In this document: piece by piece, positions 14,108-20,887 of the stretch | Layout: every line of letters starts with the position of its first letter | How positions within the stretch are numbered: the stretch's first letter is position 1 | IMG/VR virus record: IMGVR_UViG_3300046808_000590 | Location: 1 to 25,813 of that record | Reading direction: 5' to 3' (one strand) | DNA from: a virus | DNA: 25,813 bases | The notes under the pieces: model-generated | The model's input: the letters and a program-made list of their open reading frames with translations, nothing else | Told to the model about the DNA's origin: nothing | The model's database searches: none | Position numbers and translations under genes: made by a program

Positions 14108-14284
14108 TCAGCACTCCGCCCCGTCGATTTCCAGCCGTCGCATCCGCACCGCCGCCGCCAAGGTGTTGGCGTCGATGCCACCGACCTGCTCGAATTGATA
14201 CGCGAAGCGCAGCAACTCCTCCGGCTCGTGTTTGAGCCATCGGGATAGGGTGGAGCGGCTTACGCCGAAGCAGTCAGCCGCCAC
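14108..14284 (-). CDS. Small helix-turn-helix protein
   Basis: This is a peptide of about 58 aa with a helix-turn-helix at its N-terminus (VAADCFGVSRSTLSRWLKHEPEEL), the pattern of MerR/Fis-like or terminase-like DNA-binding motifs, then two short helices. The start is uncertain. The GTG at 14284 is proposed because the frame upstream is covered by another gene and no ATG is suitably placed; it overlaps that gene by 11 bases. It is the last gene before the terminator. A transcriptional regulator role is plausible but not shown. Confidence 0.6.
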   Translation of the reverse strand: MAADCFGVSRSTLSRWLKHEPEELLRFAYQFEQVGGIDANTLAAAVRMRRLEIDGAEC

Positions 14285-14462
14285 CGTAACGCTGATAAAG
14301 CATTGCCTCGTGATCTGGGTCGCTGGGTTGGGTCGTAAAGCGGAGGCGATAAGGAAGCGACCTCGCTTTGACGCTTTGGAGGAACTTGCGGAAAGCTGGT
14401 TCATTATCTGTGTAAGAGATGTGAGCATCGTGGTCAATTAGATGCACGGTGTACGTGACCAT
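14274..14462 (-). CDS. Hypothetical protein, 62 aa
   Basis: Not recognised. It is a small soluble protein with a beta start (MVTYTVHLIDHDAHISYTDN), a short helix (EPAFRKFLQSVKAR) and a glycine-ending tail. The ATG at 14462 lies 13 bases after the stop of the DUF3127-like gene and is preferred to an in-frame ATG at 14504 that would overlap that gene by 29 bases. It has no membrane segment or cysteine motif. It is co-transcribed with the ssDNA-binding and exonuclease genes. Confidence 0.65.
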   Translation of the reverse strand: MVTYTVHLIDHDAHISYTDNEPAFRKFLQSVKARSLPYRLRFTTQPSDPDHEAMLYQRYGGG

Positions 14463-14475
14463 GACCGGGTTTGTT

Positions 14476-14832
14476 TCAAAAGGGCAACTCTTTATCAAGC
14501 CCATCGGGTTGCGGAATGTAGCCCGGAGGCGTCGTTGGAGCCGGTGCAGGCGCGTGAACGGTGGTTACTTGCATCAACTCGTGGCCGGCGTACTTGAGTT
14601 CAAGGAAGTGCCGGTCGTTCCATTGCCGGGCGCCGAGGTAGCAAAACACCTTCACCTTGGCCCCGAGCGAGGCATCCATTTCGCCGACGCTGTCCTTCAC
14701 TAGCGTGATGGGCATCTCGTTGTCGTACTTGTCGTCGGTTTGCACTACGACTGTCTGCTTGCGGAATCCGCTTGCGCCCACCGTCTGGGGCTCTGCTACG
14801 TCAATGACGCGGCCTTCAATTGTGACTTTCAT
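14476..14832 (-). CDS. DUF3127-like single-stranded DNA-binding protein (OB fold)
   Basis: This 118-aa protein has the beta-barrel pattern of DUF3127, a Bacteroidota family related to SSB: MKVTIEGRVIDV...ASGFRKQTVVVQTDDKYDNEMPITLVKD, then GAKVKVFCYLGARQWNDRHFLELKYAGHE. A Pro/Ala linker leads to the C-terminal tip LDKELPF, which resembles the acidic, Phe-ending tip by which SSB proteins recruit partners. The likely role is coating single-stranded DNA in replication or recombination, consistent with the exonuclease encoded just upstream. It overlaps the preceding gene by 17 bases. Confidence 0.83.
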   Translation of the reverse strand: MKVTIEGRVIDVAEPQTVGASGFRKQTVVVQTDDKYDNEMPITLVKDSVGEMDASLGAKVKVFCYLGARQWNDRHFLELKYAGHELMQVTTVHAPAPAPTTPPGYIPQPDGLDKELPF

Positions 14833-15124
14833 CTGTCAGGGTTTTATAGTAATCTTCAAGGTTCTCGTGCAATTTGGTCAGGTGGAACTGGCAGTTCTCA
14901 CGGATGTCCCACGCATCATCTCCGCTGACGCTGATGTTCGACATCTCGTTGCGCACCCAAATGACGTCCATCATCGCGTAGCGGATGAGGTCTTTTGCGT
15001 CCTCTTTTGCGTCGATTTCGGCCTGCTTGCGGCGGTTGTATCGCTCGCGGTACGTTTGGTAGGTGTAGCCCGCATACATGACGCAGGCCAGCGCCGTGAT
15101 CACGGCAAGTGCAAAGTCGTTCAT
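14816..15124 (-). CDS. Small membrane protein with cytoplasmic helical tail
   Basis: This 102-aa protein has one N-terminal membrane segment (about 4-22, FALAVITALACVMYAGYTY) followed by a charged helical domain (YRERYNRRKQAEIDAKEDAKDLIRYAMMDVIWVRNEM...HLTKLHENLEDYYKTL). The positive residues after the segment predict a cytoplasmic C-terminus. The ATG at 15124 overlaps the exonuclease stop as ATGA, which decides the start; the open frame upstream is excluded. No family recognised. Its place among recombination genes is unexplained. Confidence 0.75.
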   Translation of the reverse strand: MNDFALAVITALACVMYAGYTYQTYRERYNRRKQAEIDAKEDAKDLIRYAMMDVIWVRNEMSNISVSGDDAWDIRENCQFHLTKLHENLEDYYKTLTDESHN

Positions 15125-15888
15125 AGCCACTCGAAAGGTTTGGTTAATTGCATCGCCGGGTGCCAGTTGGGCAGTTGAATCATCGCCTCTGGATAGCCGC
15201 CCTCCGAACCATCCCACTCCTTCCACCGCTCGATGAGGTCGGTCAAATAAGCGCCGGCCATCTCAATGCTGTGCGGGTGCGGACGATACACCGCCACGTT
15301 GAACGGCTCCACCGTCTCCACGACAATCCACGCAAAGTCCATTTTCAGGCTCGTCAGTTGCAGATACGCCGCCGCTTGGAGGTGGTAGTCGTATTTGGCG
15401 CAATCTCTCGTAAATGCCGCCGCAGATGCGTCGGTGGTGGTCTTCACCTCGATAATGGTGGTCTGGTCGATGGCGTCAATGATGCCCTTGAAAGGCACGC
15501 CTTGCAGTTCGCCCTCCACCGTCTGCTCGGTCATCATCTTGGGCAGCATTTGGCACACGGGATGGCTGCTCCCCTGCACCGCCGCTCCGACCGTTGTGGC
15601 CAGCACGTGGGCGTCGTAGTCCACCAACTTGCGCCCAAGGCTGTTTGCCTGCTGGACATACCGCTGGTACGTCTCCTTCCCCTCCTTGGTTCGGCGGTCA
15701 AGATGCTCCGGAATTAGCTGGTACCGGGTATGGAATTCGTCCGGCTCCAAGACAGCCGCGTGAACCATCTCGCCGAGCAGCATGGCCGGCGTCTGCTTGC
15801 GACCTCCCTCGCTGACGTAGGCAAGGTAGTGGTTGGGTGATTTGGCAAACGCCTTGAGGGCGCTCACCGATAGGTAGTTGCGTTTCAT
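15121..15888 (-). CDS. PD-(D/E)XK nuclease, exonuclease VIII / RecB-like
   Basis: This is a 255-aa nuclease. The catalytic pattern is complete: G39-xxx-H43 (GEMVHAAVLEP), D138 (FKGIIDAI), E147-x-K149 (IIEVKT) and Q171-xxx-Y175 (HLQAAAYL). The N-terminus YLSVSALKAFAKSPNHYLAYV is typical of phage exonuclease VIII-like proteins that resect double-stranded DNA to feed a single-strand annealing protein. A DUF3127-like protein downstream and an unclassified protein upstream (16631-17020) may complete such a module. The ATG at 15888 is preferred; the frame upstream runs through the tRNA-like region. Confidence 0.9.
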   Translation of the reverse strand: MKRNYLSVSALKAFAKSPNHYLAYVSEGGRKQTPAMLLGEMVHAAVLEPDEFHTRYQLIPEHLDRRTKEGKETYQRYVQQANSLGRKLVDYDAHVLATTVGAAVQGSSHPVCQMLPKMMTEQTVEGELQGVPFKGIIDAIDQTTIIEVKTTTDASAAAFTRDCAKYDYHLQAAAYLQLTSLKMDFAWIVVETVEPFNVAVYRPHPHSIEMAGAYLTDLIERWKEWDGSEGGYPEAMIQLPNWHPAMQLTKPFEWL

Positions 15889-15907
15889 TCGCGATTGGTT
15901 TTGTGTG

Positions 15908-16051
15908 TAGTCAGGGCTGGAATCGAACCAGCTGGCGCTCTGCGGTTTGTCCAACGTTGCGGTTGCGCCGCATTGTGGCTATTGGTCGCCGTTACCAGAA
16001 CCCGGGATGCAACGACTTGCGCGCCCCGTCTCCCCACCTTGGGGCCTGACT
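15908..16051 (-). ncRNA. tRNA-like structured element (T-arm plus 7-bp acceptor-like stem)
   Basis: The 3' end on the minus strand is a canonical T-arm: GCTGG-TTCGATT-CCAGC (15932-15916), with a perfect 5-bp stem and a 7-base loop. It is followed by CCTGACT and a discriminator-like A (15908). An exactly complementary AGTCAGG lies 144 bases upstream (16051-16045), so a 7-bp acceptor stem can form. Between them no normal D-arm or anticodon arm fits. Local hairpins such as TGCGG-CGCAA-CCGCA and CCCCA-AGG-TGGGG are present instead. No 3' CCA is encoded. Alternatives are a degenerate tRNA, the tRNA part of an old attachment site, or chance within an 86-codon GTG-started frame (16145-15885) whose stop overlaps the nuclease start as ATGA. 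Confidence 0.35.
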
Positions 16052-16150
16052 GTGCCGTCTTTCCGGCTGCCATCGCTTTGCCTGCAGCGACCCGCGTCCG
16101 CTCATCTCCAGCGGCCAATAGCGCCCGTTTAGCCTCTGGGCACACCGAGG

Positions 16151-16366
16151 TTACGGAATCGGGTCGAAGTGTGATTGCAGCGCGACGTCACCGGTGGGCG
16201 AGGTGGCGATGATGTACGTCACGCCGTCGTACTCGTAGAGCATGACCTCAGTTTCCACCTGGCGGTCAGCGGCAATGATCGCGGCGAGGGTAACGCCCAA
16301 GCCGAGGCCAAATGCGATGGCCACTTTCGGCCAGTCGATGGTGCGGAGCAGTTGGATAAGTGTCAT
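16151..16366 (-). CDS. Small membrane protein, 71 aa
   Basis: Not recognised. One clear membrane segment lies at about 15-33 (VAIAFGLGLGVTLAAIIAA), preceded by a short N-terminal helix with Arg and Lys and followed by a 38-residue polar domain (QVETEVMLYEYDGVTYIIATSPTGDVALQSH). The start overlaps the upstream stop as ATGA. It is in the early unit, away from the lysis cassette, so a holin role is not favoured; superinfection exclusion or membrane anchoring would be speculation. Confidence 0.75.
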   Translation of the reverse strand: MTLIQLLRTIDWPKVAIAFGLGLGVTLAAIIAADRQVETEVMLYEYDGVTYIIATSPTGDVALQSHFDPIP

Positions 16367-16629
16367 AGGATGCGAAGCATGAAGGTGTACGAATTGCCAT
16401 CGAGGTGATGCGCGGTGATTTCGGCGCGCTCGATTTTGCTTTCCGGGTCAGGCTCGAAGGTGTACTTCTGCCGAAGCAGGTCAGCCGTCGGCGTGTTGGT
16501 TTTGACGTACAGCATAACCTGAAAGTCGGGGTTGATAACTGCCTGCAGGCTTGTGTGCATACCGACGATGTCGGCCTCGTTCACCTGCATGGACTCCAGA
16601 ATCTCAATAATCTCAAGGTGCTTTAACAT
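16363..16629 (-). CDS. Hypothetical protein, 88 aa
   Basis: Not recognised. A helical N-terminus (MLKHLEIIEILESMQVNEADIVGMH) is followed by beta strands (FQVMLYVKTN, ERAEITAHHLDGNSYTFMLRIL). It is soluble and mildly acidic, with no cysteines. It starts one base after the stop of the preceding gene and overlaps the next as ATGA, so it is translated as part of the early unit. Confidence 0.75.
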   Translation of the reverse strand: MLKHLEIIEILESMQVNEADIVGMHTSLQAVINPDFQVMLYVKTNTPTADLLRQKYTFEPDPESKIERAEITAHHLDGNSYTFMLRIL

Positions 16630-16630
16630 A

Positions 16631-17020
16631 TCACTTGGTTTGTTGGGTTTCGATTTCGTCTTCGCCTTTGGCGTTCAATTCGTAGAAGCCGGTCAGCTTC
16701 AGCACCGCCCGCGACATGGCCCGCTTTTCAGCCATTGCCACCGGGTACGGGTTGCGGTTGTTTGCCGGCGCGCACTCGCCGTAGGAGGTGGTCGTCATGT
16801 CGCCCATCTTGGCGGTGCATTCGATGACGTAGCGGGATTTCTCGGCGTCGCTCCACTCGAATACCGGGGTGTAGGCGACCGTGACCTTCGCCACGCGGCA
16901 GATGTGTTCGATGCCCGCCCGGGTCACGATGATAAAGCCGCGCCCGTCCTTGTGAAAGTGGCTGGCGTTCATCTTGTAGCGGGCGGCTAATGCCCGCAGT
17001 TCAGCGGCGTTGTCCTTCAT
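16631..17020 (-). CDS. Conserved phage protein, possible ssDNA-annealing or recombination factor
   Basis: This is a 129-aa protein. The C-terminal half has the pattern CAPANNRNPYPVAMAEKRAMSRAVLKLTGFYEL, which recalls a widespread phage family and the conserved AxxRAxxRA segment near the end of Rad52/Erf-like annealing domains, but it is too short for a full domain. The N-terminal half (HFHKDGRGFIIVTRAGIEHICRVAKVTV) is beta-rich. The ATG at 17020 is preferred over an upstream in-frame GTG (17071) because a good promoter lies between them. As first gene of the unit with an exonuclease and an SSB-like protein, a recombination role is inferred. Confidence 0.77.
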   Translation of the reverse strand: MKDNAAELRALAARYKMNASHFHKDGRGFIIVTRAGIEHICRVAKVTVAYTPVFEWSDAEKSRYVIECTAKMGDMTTTSYGECAPANNRNPYPVAMAEKRAMSRAVLKLTGFYELNAKGEDEIETQQTK

Positions 17021-17038
17021 TTTCTTTGTTTGATGTGC

Positions 17039-17069
17039 CAAAGATAGGTCAATGCGTCTCACGTGCAAC
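17039..17069 (-). promoter_or_regulatory. Bacteroidota-type promoter of the early/recombination unit
   Basis: On the minus strand TATCTTTG (17046-17039) matches the -7 consensus TAnnTTTG exactly, with GTTG (17069-17066) 19 bases upstream as the -33 element. It sits between the late terminator and the ATG at 17020, giving a short leader ending AAACAAAGAAA with no Shine-Dalgarno sequence. Confidence 0.7.
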
Positions 17070-17087
17070 ACACCAGCGTAATTTTAA

Positions 17088-17122
17088 CAAATAAAAAACG
17101 CCCCCCACGTTTGGGGAGCGTT
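17088..17122 (-). terminator. Rho-independent terminator of the late operon
   Basis: On the minus strand AACGCTCCCC (17122-17113) pairs with GGGGGGCGTT (17106-17097) with one G-U wobble across a 6-base loop, then TTTTTATTTGTT follows. It lies after the last lysis-cassette gene and just before the next promoter. Confidence 0.9.
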
Positions 17123-17172
17123 CCAAGTTATCAAACATGAAAAAGAAACAACGCCCTGATGGAGGCGCTAAT

Positions 17173-17406
17173 CTACGCCCTGTCTTCCGTGAATGAAAGG
17201 CACAAGGGCACAATGGCCACGGCGCACAGTGCAACCGCTGGCCACGTGATGCCGTTCTGCACGATGTCAGCGCAGGCCGTCGTGGCAATCAGCCCGCCGA
17301 TTGTACGCTTGGCGCTCCACCGGCGAAGGTCGCCCTTGGTCTTGAATGCCTCGGTGACATCGAACGAGCCGAGCAGTTTGGTCAGGTGACCGAGCAGCGG
17401 GTTCAC
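17173..17406 (-). CDS. Holin-like protein with two membrane segments
   Basis: This 77-aa protein has a 35-residue polar N-terminus (NPLLGHLTKLLGSFDVTEAFKTKGDLRRWSAKR) and two adjacent membrane segments (about 36-51, TIGGLIATTACADIVQ, and about 53-71, GITWPAVALCAVAIVPLCLSF) that form a hairpin. The start is the GTG at 17406, which overlaps the preceding stop as GTGA. The frame stays open further upstream, but that part is covered by the preceding gene. It is the last gene before the late terminator and next to the endolysin, the usual place for a holin or antiholin. Confidence 0.7.
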   Translation of the reverse strand: MNPLLGHLTKLLGSFDVTEAFKTKGDLRRWSAKRTIGGLIATTACADIVQNGITWPAVALCAVAIVPLCLSFTEDRA

Positions 17407-17561
17407 TTCGTTTTGCCCAGCAGAACCGCCTGCAGTATCCGCTTCACCACGTCCAGCCACTTGTCGTCCGCCTTGGTCTCCGTTAGGGCTGTCACCGTTC
17501 CCGCCAGGGTGATCAGTCCGAGGGCGATTTCCGCCCAGTTTGCTCTTAAAAATTCCCACAT
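17403..17561 (-). CDS. Small holin-like membrane protein, 52 aa
   Basis: This gene starts at the ATG at 17561, 18 bases after the endolysin stop. The peptide opens MWEFLRANWAEI, has one membrane segment (about 11-27, EIALGLITLAGTVTALT) and an amphipathic C-terminal helix (DDKWLDVVKRILQAVLLGK). This resembles the short single-pass holin-like proteins of Bacteroidota phages. Its stop overlaps the GTG start of the next membrane protein. A longer frame in another register covers the same DNA, but its N-terminal half is low-complexity and looks like a shadow of this gene. Confidence 0.72.
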   Translation of the reverse strand: MWEFLRANWAEIALGLITLAGTVTALTETKADDKWLDVVKRILQAVLLGKTK

Positions 17562-17579
17562 CGGTATCGTATTAGGGGG

Positions 17580-17936
17580 TTAATACAACCAAATTACGTC
17601 CTCCGGTTTTGACGGGTCGTTGTCGACGTGGATGAACGTAGGCGCGATGCCGATGCGATTAAACCCCGCCTCCATCAGCGCGCTGACGATGTGCGCCCGG
17701 TTGCGGGAATCGGTGCAGTGGATGTCCGCTGCAAGCCCCAACGTGTGGCTGCTGGCCTTGACGCCTCCCACCTTGCGGTTGTGGGCTGCGGTGCGGTAGC
17801 CGGAGTTGATTTTGAACGGAACCCCGGCGAGGCCACGGGCGCGGTCGAGCATCTGCAGGAAGTCGGAATCCATGTGCGCCTCGCCGCTGCCGGGCGCGTC
17901 GGGCGAGTCAAACTCCGCGTAGTTAAACCACTTCAT
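17580..17936 (-). CDS. Endolysin: M15-family peptidase
   Basis: This is a 118-aa single-domain zinc peptidase of the D-Ala-D-Ala carboxypeptidase / Peptidase_M15_3 type, which cuts peptidoglycan peptide stems. Zinc ligands are visible as H64 (SSHTLG), D71 (LAADIH) and H103 (FIHVDND), along with the conserved SGYRT (45-49). Its length equals the catalytic core. There is no signal peptide or cell-wall-binding domain, so it needs a holin for export; two holin-like genes follow. The start overlaps the preceding stop as ATGA. A virion-borne role is less likely. Confidence 0.93.
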   Translation of the reverse strand: MKWFNYAEFDSPDAPGSGEAHMDSDFLQMLDRARGLAGVPFKINSGYRTAAHNRKVGGVKASSHTLGLAADIHCTDSRNRAHIVSALMEAGFNRIGIAPTFIHVDNDPSKPEDVIWLY

Positions 17937-18133
17937 GAGTTCTTGGCTAAATGCAGTTCAATCCTGCGGATGGCCTCGGCCATTTCCTTCAGCAGGGTCT
18001 TCACCTCCACCTCGTTCTTTTCGAGCGTGTGAATGCGCGCGTTCATGCGAGCGATGTCGGCGTTGAGCTTCACCCAAGTGCCGACGATAGCCAAGGCCAC
18101 AGTCAGCGCGATGCCAAGTACTTCCGGTGTCAT
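17933..18133 (-). CDS. Membrane-anchored coiled-coil protein (XhlA-like), lysis cassette
   Basis: This 66-aa protein has one N-terminal membrane segment (about 5-21, VLGIALTVALAIVGTWV) followed by a long heptad helix (NADIARMNARIHTLEKNEVEVKTLLKEMAEAIRRIELHLAKN). The layout resembles haemolysin XhlA or tail-tip-associated lysis helpers. The ATG at 18133 is preferred; a TTG three codons upstream is also in frame. It sits between the tail-tip gene and the endolysin, overlapping the latter as ATGA. It may be a holin partner or spanin-like factor. Confidence 0.77.
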   Translation of the reverse strand: MTPEVLGIALTVALAIVGTWVKLNADIARMNARIHTLEKNEVEVKTLLKEMAEAIRRIELHLAKNS

Positions 18134-18148
18134 GGCCTGCAATTTAAC

Positions 18149-20887
18149 TCACCCCCAATAAAGGTTGCCTGCGCCGTCTGTCTTCAGGGATTGCCCCGAC
18201 GTTCCGTCGGTTGCAGGTAGGATGTAGGTGGTGTTTCCGCCCAATGCCGTCGGTGCTTTAATGGTGATGTTGTTCGTTCCGTTGCTGGCAAGTTCAAAGA
18301 ACTTGATGTAGGCGTTTGTCTTGGCTTCAAATCCCGTTTCGCTGGTAATGGCTCCCTGCGCATCGACGGTGGACAGCACCGCGTTGCTGATGGCGTTTTC
18401 CACTTTTGTGCCAAACGATGCGAACGACAGCACACCGCTCCCGTTGGTTTCCAGCACATCGCCATTGCTTCCGTCGGCCGCAGGAAGGGTGTATGATGTG
18501 GCGACCGATAATGATGTGGGTGCGCGAAATACGATGCTGTTGCCTCCATTGTTTGACGCTTCGAAAAACGAAAGGCTGCCGGCAACTGCTCCCGAACTGT
18601 TAATGATGGACAGGTCCATCAGTTCGACACTGTCCGTGGTGACCGTCAGCGGGTTCGGAAATCCAGCGTTTAGCACCTGGAAGGTTTCGCCTTGCAGGTC
18701 GATGGTCACAGGCACGTTGAATGTCGCGCTGACATCGTCGGCCTCCATGATTTTGACAGTGCCCACGTTCACCTCGAAGGTGGTGTCGCCGACGCTCACG
18801 AAGTTGTTGGTGTCCGCCACCAAGGACACGATGCCGTCGCGAAGTGGCACGCGCTCGTCGACGACCCCGCCCACCGACTGCCCGTCCAGCACGCCCTGCT
18901 CCAACGAGCGAACGGAGGCCGCCACGCCGATGACGCCGCCGAGGTTTAGCCCGCCGTCTCTTCTTACAGGATCGTCCTGCGCCACAGTTGTGCCGGCGCT
19001 TGATGCGAACAACTCGTACATCTCCAACTGTGCAAGCCGGGCGCGCGCCTGAAAGCCCATCGTGTAGAGCGCGTAGCGTTTGCCGTCGTAGGAGAGCGTG
19101 TGGTACATCAGCGGTACGACGTTGGCCGTGTTGCAGTACACTGTGCCCAACTGCCGCAGGCGCGGCGTGCTTTGGCCGAATAGGATGTCCCTGACGCCAA
19201 GCGCGTGGATGTCGTTGGTTCCGGTGGTAAGGGTGGGTGATGTCCAAGTGGTCACCTCTGCCCACGTCGATGCGCTGTCCTTTACTTGGATGAGGCCGTA
19301 GTTGTTGTTTTCGGCCACGTCGCCAAGCAGGCACGCCTCCTGCCGGTAAGTCACCGTGTTGGCGTTGCTGCTCTCCGCCCGGTAAAGCACGCTGTCGCCT
19401 TCGTTGTCTTCGTTCAGTACTTGGATGACGGTGACCGGTTCGGTGGCCGTGTACTGCCCGGCGATTTCGAGGCCTTGAATGTCCACGATTTTGAGCGTGA
19501 CCAGCAACTCCACCCCTTGGCTGTCGGCAGGCAAGGCTGGTAAACTGACCTCGTGCAATTGAAAGGGCTGCACGCTGTACTCTTGCCATTGGCTAAACCC
19601 TACGACCTGCACCCGGTTGGCGCTGTTCGTGCTCCACGTAATCGGCTCGTACGACGGGATGCGATACGTGATAGCCTGCGTCGATGCCCCGTTGAAGTAG
19701 TTGATGGTGCCGATGGTGTCCCAGTTCACGGGGCGATGGGCGTAGTAGTTCCCCACCTTCAGGCGCACCGACCACTGCCGGCGCATGGGGTAGATGGCTG
19801 ACGAAGTGCCGTTGTTCAGGGTCGGCCCGTCGCTATCTGGCACCCAAGTTCCGCCGACCCGAAGCAGGAAGTCGGTGGTGTTGCGGAAGATAAATTCGGG
19901 ATCTGTGGAAATCGTGTTGCCCAACTCCGATTTCAGGAAGTTGTAGGCCAGCACCACGTCCGTGCCCCGGTAGAGGTATGGCCGCTCTACCTTCTTGAGC
20001 GGTGTCTGGTACCCCCACTGCCACCCCTGCAACTTGCGCACCTCCACGTCGAGTTCAATCTCCGTGTCGATGTTGGTGGTGTCGATGTAGACGCTTGACT
20101 TCTTGTAGTTCAGAGCCGCCACCGTTGCGCTGTTGATGGCCTTGTGAACTGGCACAAACCAGAACGTGCCGTTGGCTTGGTAGAGCCGCGCCCCCATAGC
20201 GATGCAGAACTGCTCCAGCACGTAGAGCGTGCTGAAATATCGGTTTGCCCCGTTGTCCGGGTCGATGTTCCAAAACGTCATGTGCGAGGTGCGCAGGTTG
20301 TTGTAGTAGTCCCCGCTGCCGTAAATGTTGCCCGGCGTGTACGAGGCTACTGCCCGAATGAAGACGTCATCTGTGCCCCATAGCGACGCCTGCCGCACCT
20401 TGGTGAGGCCAAGGCAGATGTGGTCAATGAACGTCTGCCCATCGCTGCCGACGTAGGCCACGCCGTTGTTGTTGAATAGCACGTCGGCGAGGTTGGCCAG
20501 GTCGTCCGTCGCCCGCAGGCGGCAGGGCGTAGGCCACGCGGCGTCATCGAATAGCAGTTGGTCGGCAAGCAGCACGCCCGCCCAAAACAACTTGTCGGCC
20601 GGCGATGGGGCGACCCGAATCTCCACCAGATACCTGCCCTCGGGATCTGTCACAAGTTCGTCAAGGAAATCCCGGTGGTCTTCGTTCTGCTCGTAAAGCG
20701 TAAACTCCACGTAACTGCCAATGACTGGCTTGTAGCGGGTGTCCGTCTCACCTTCGTAGTTCAGCACAAAGCCGTCGCCGCCCAAGGTGAACGGAATGAC
20801 TGCGCTGGAGTGGGTGTCGTCGTGGATGTTGATTGTCCACTGCAAGCCCTCGTCGTCCTTGAAAATTGACTGTAACCGAATGCCCAT
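18149..20887 (-). CDS. Tail tip / baseplate protein with C-terminal fibre repeats
   Basis: This is a 912-aa protein encoded directly after the tape measure, where siphophages carry the tail-tip hub and fibre. The first 450 residues (RLQSIFKDDEGLQWTINIHDD..., LFWAGVLLADQLLFDD, LATDDLANLADVLF-type blocks) look like a Bacteroidota-phage tail protein with a structural fold of its own. The middle is beta-rich. The C-terminus has two copies of a module of about 54 residues (about 770-825 and 859-912), each with FFE-A-S-N-G-N-I, AP-T, YTLPA-DG and a LKTDGAGNL-type ending, a repeat common in phage fibres. It starts in the tape-measure stop (TAATG). It likely contacts the host together with the adhesin at 213-2612. 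Confidence 0.85.
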   Translation of the reverse strand: MGIRLQSIFKDDEGLQWTINIHDDTHSSAVIPFTLGGDGFVLNYEGETDTRYKPVIGSYVEFTLYEQNEDHRDFLDELVTDPEGRYLVEIRVAPSPADKLFWAGVLLADQLLFDDAAWPTPCRLRATDDLANLADVLFNNNGVAYVGSDGQTFIDHICLGLTKVRQASLWGTDDVFIRAVASYTPGNIYGSGDYYNNLRTSHMTFWNIDPDNGANRYFSTLYVLEQFCIAMGARLYQANGTFWFVPVHKAINSATVAALNYKKSSVYIDTTNIDTEIELDVEVRKLQGWQWGYQTPLKKVERPYLYRGTDVVLAYNFLKSELGNTISTDPEFIFRNTTDFLLRVGGTWVPDSDGPTLNNGTSSAIYPMRRQWSVRLKVGNYYAHRPVNWDTIGTINYFNGASTQAITYRIPSYEPITWSTNSANRVQVVGFSQWQEYSVQPFQLHEVSLPALPADSQGVELLVTLKIVDIQGLEIAGQYTATEPVTVIQVLNEDNEGDSVLYRAESSNANTVTYRQEACLLGDVAENNNYGLIQVKDSASTWAEVTTWTSPTLTTGTNDIHALGVRDILFGQSTPRLRQLGTVYCNTANVVPLMYHTLSYDGKRYALYTMGFQARARLAQLEMYELFASSAGTTVAQDDPVRRDGGLNLGGVIGVAASVRSLEQGVLDGQSVGGVVDERVPLRDGIVSLVADTNNFVSVGDTTFEVNVGTVKIMEADDVSATFNVPVTIDLQGETFQVLNAGFPNPLTVTTDSVELMDLSIINSSGAVAGSLSFFEASNNGGNSIVFRAPTSLSVATSYTLPAADGSNGDVLETNGSGVLSFASFGTKVENAISNAVLSTVDAQGAITSETGFEAKTNAYIKFFELASNGTNNITIKAPTALGGNTTYILPATDGTSGQSLKTDGAGNLYWG

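Noticed and set aside
14108-14437. A 109-aa version of the small HTH protein starting from TTG at 14437
   Set aside because: The first 45 residues overlap the 62-aa gene in another frame and show no protein-like pattern; the HTH itself begins near 14284.
15908-15932. An active attachment site (attP) at the tRNA-like 3' end
   Set aside because: No integrase or excisionase gene is present anywhere in the genome, so an active site is not supported; a relic remains possible.
15885-16145. An 86-codon GTG-started frame between the 71-aa membrane gene and the exonuclease
   Set aside because: Its position and ATGA overlap fit a gene, but the peptide is low-complexity Ala/Arg/Lys, uses codons (AGA, GGA, CTA) rarer in neighbouring genes, and ends in GSIPALTT, a typical false translation of a tRNA T-arm. 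Kept only as an alternative to the tRNA-like element.
17173-17559. One 128-aa holin from a GTG at 17559
   Set aside because: The first half is glycine-rich low-complexity sequence explained as a shadow of the 52-aa membrane protein in the neighbouring frame; the real second gene starts at the GTG at 17406.
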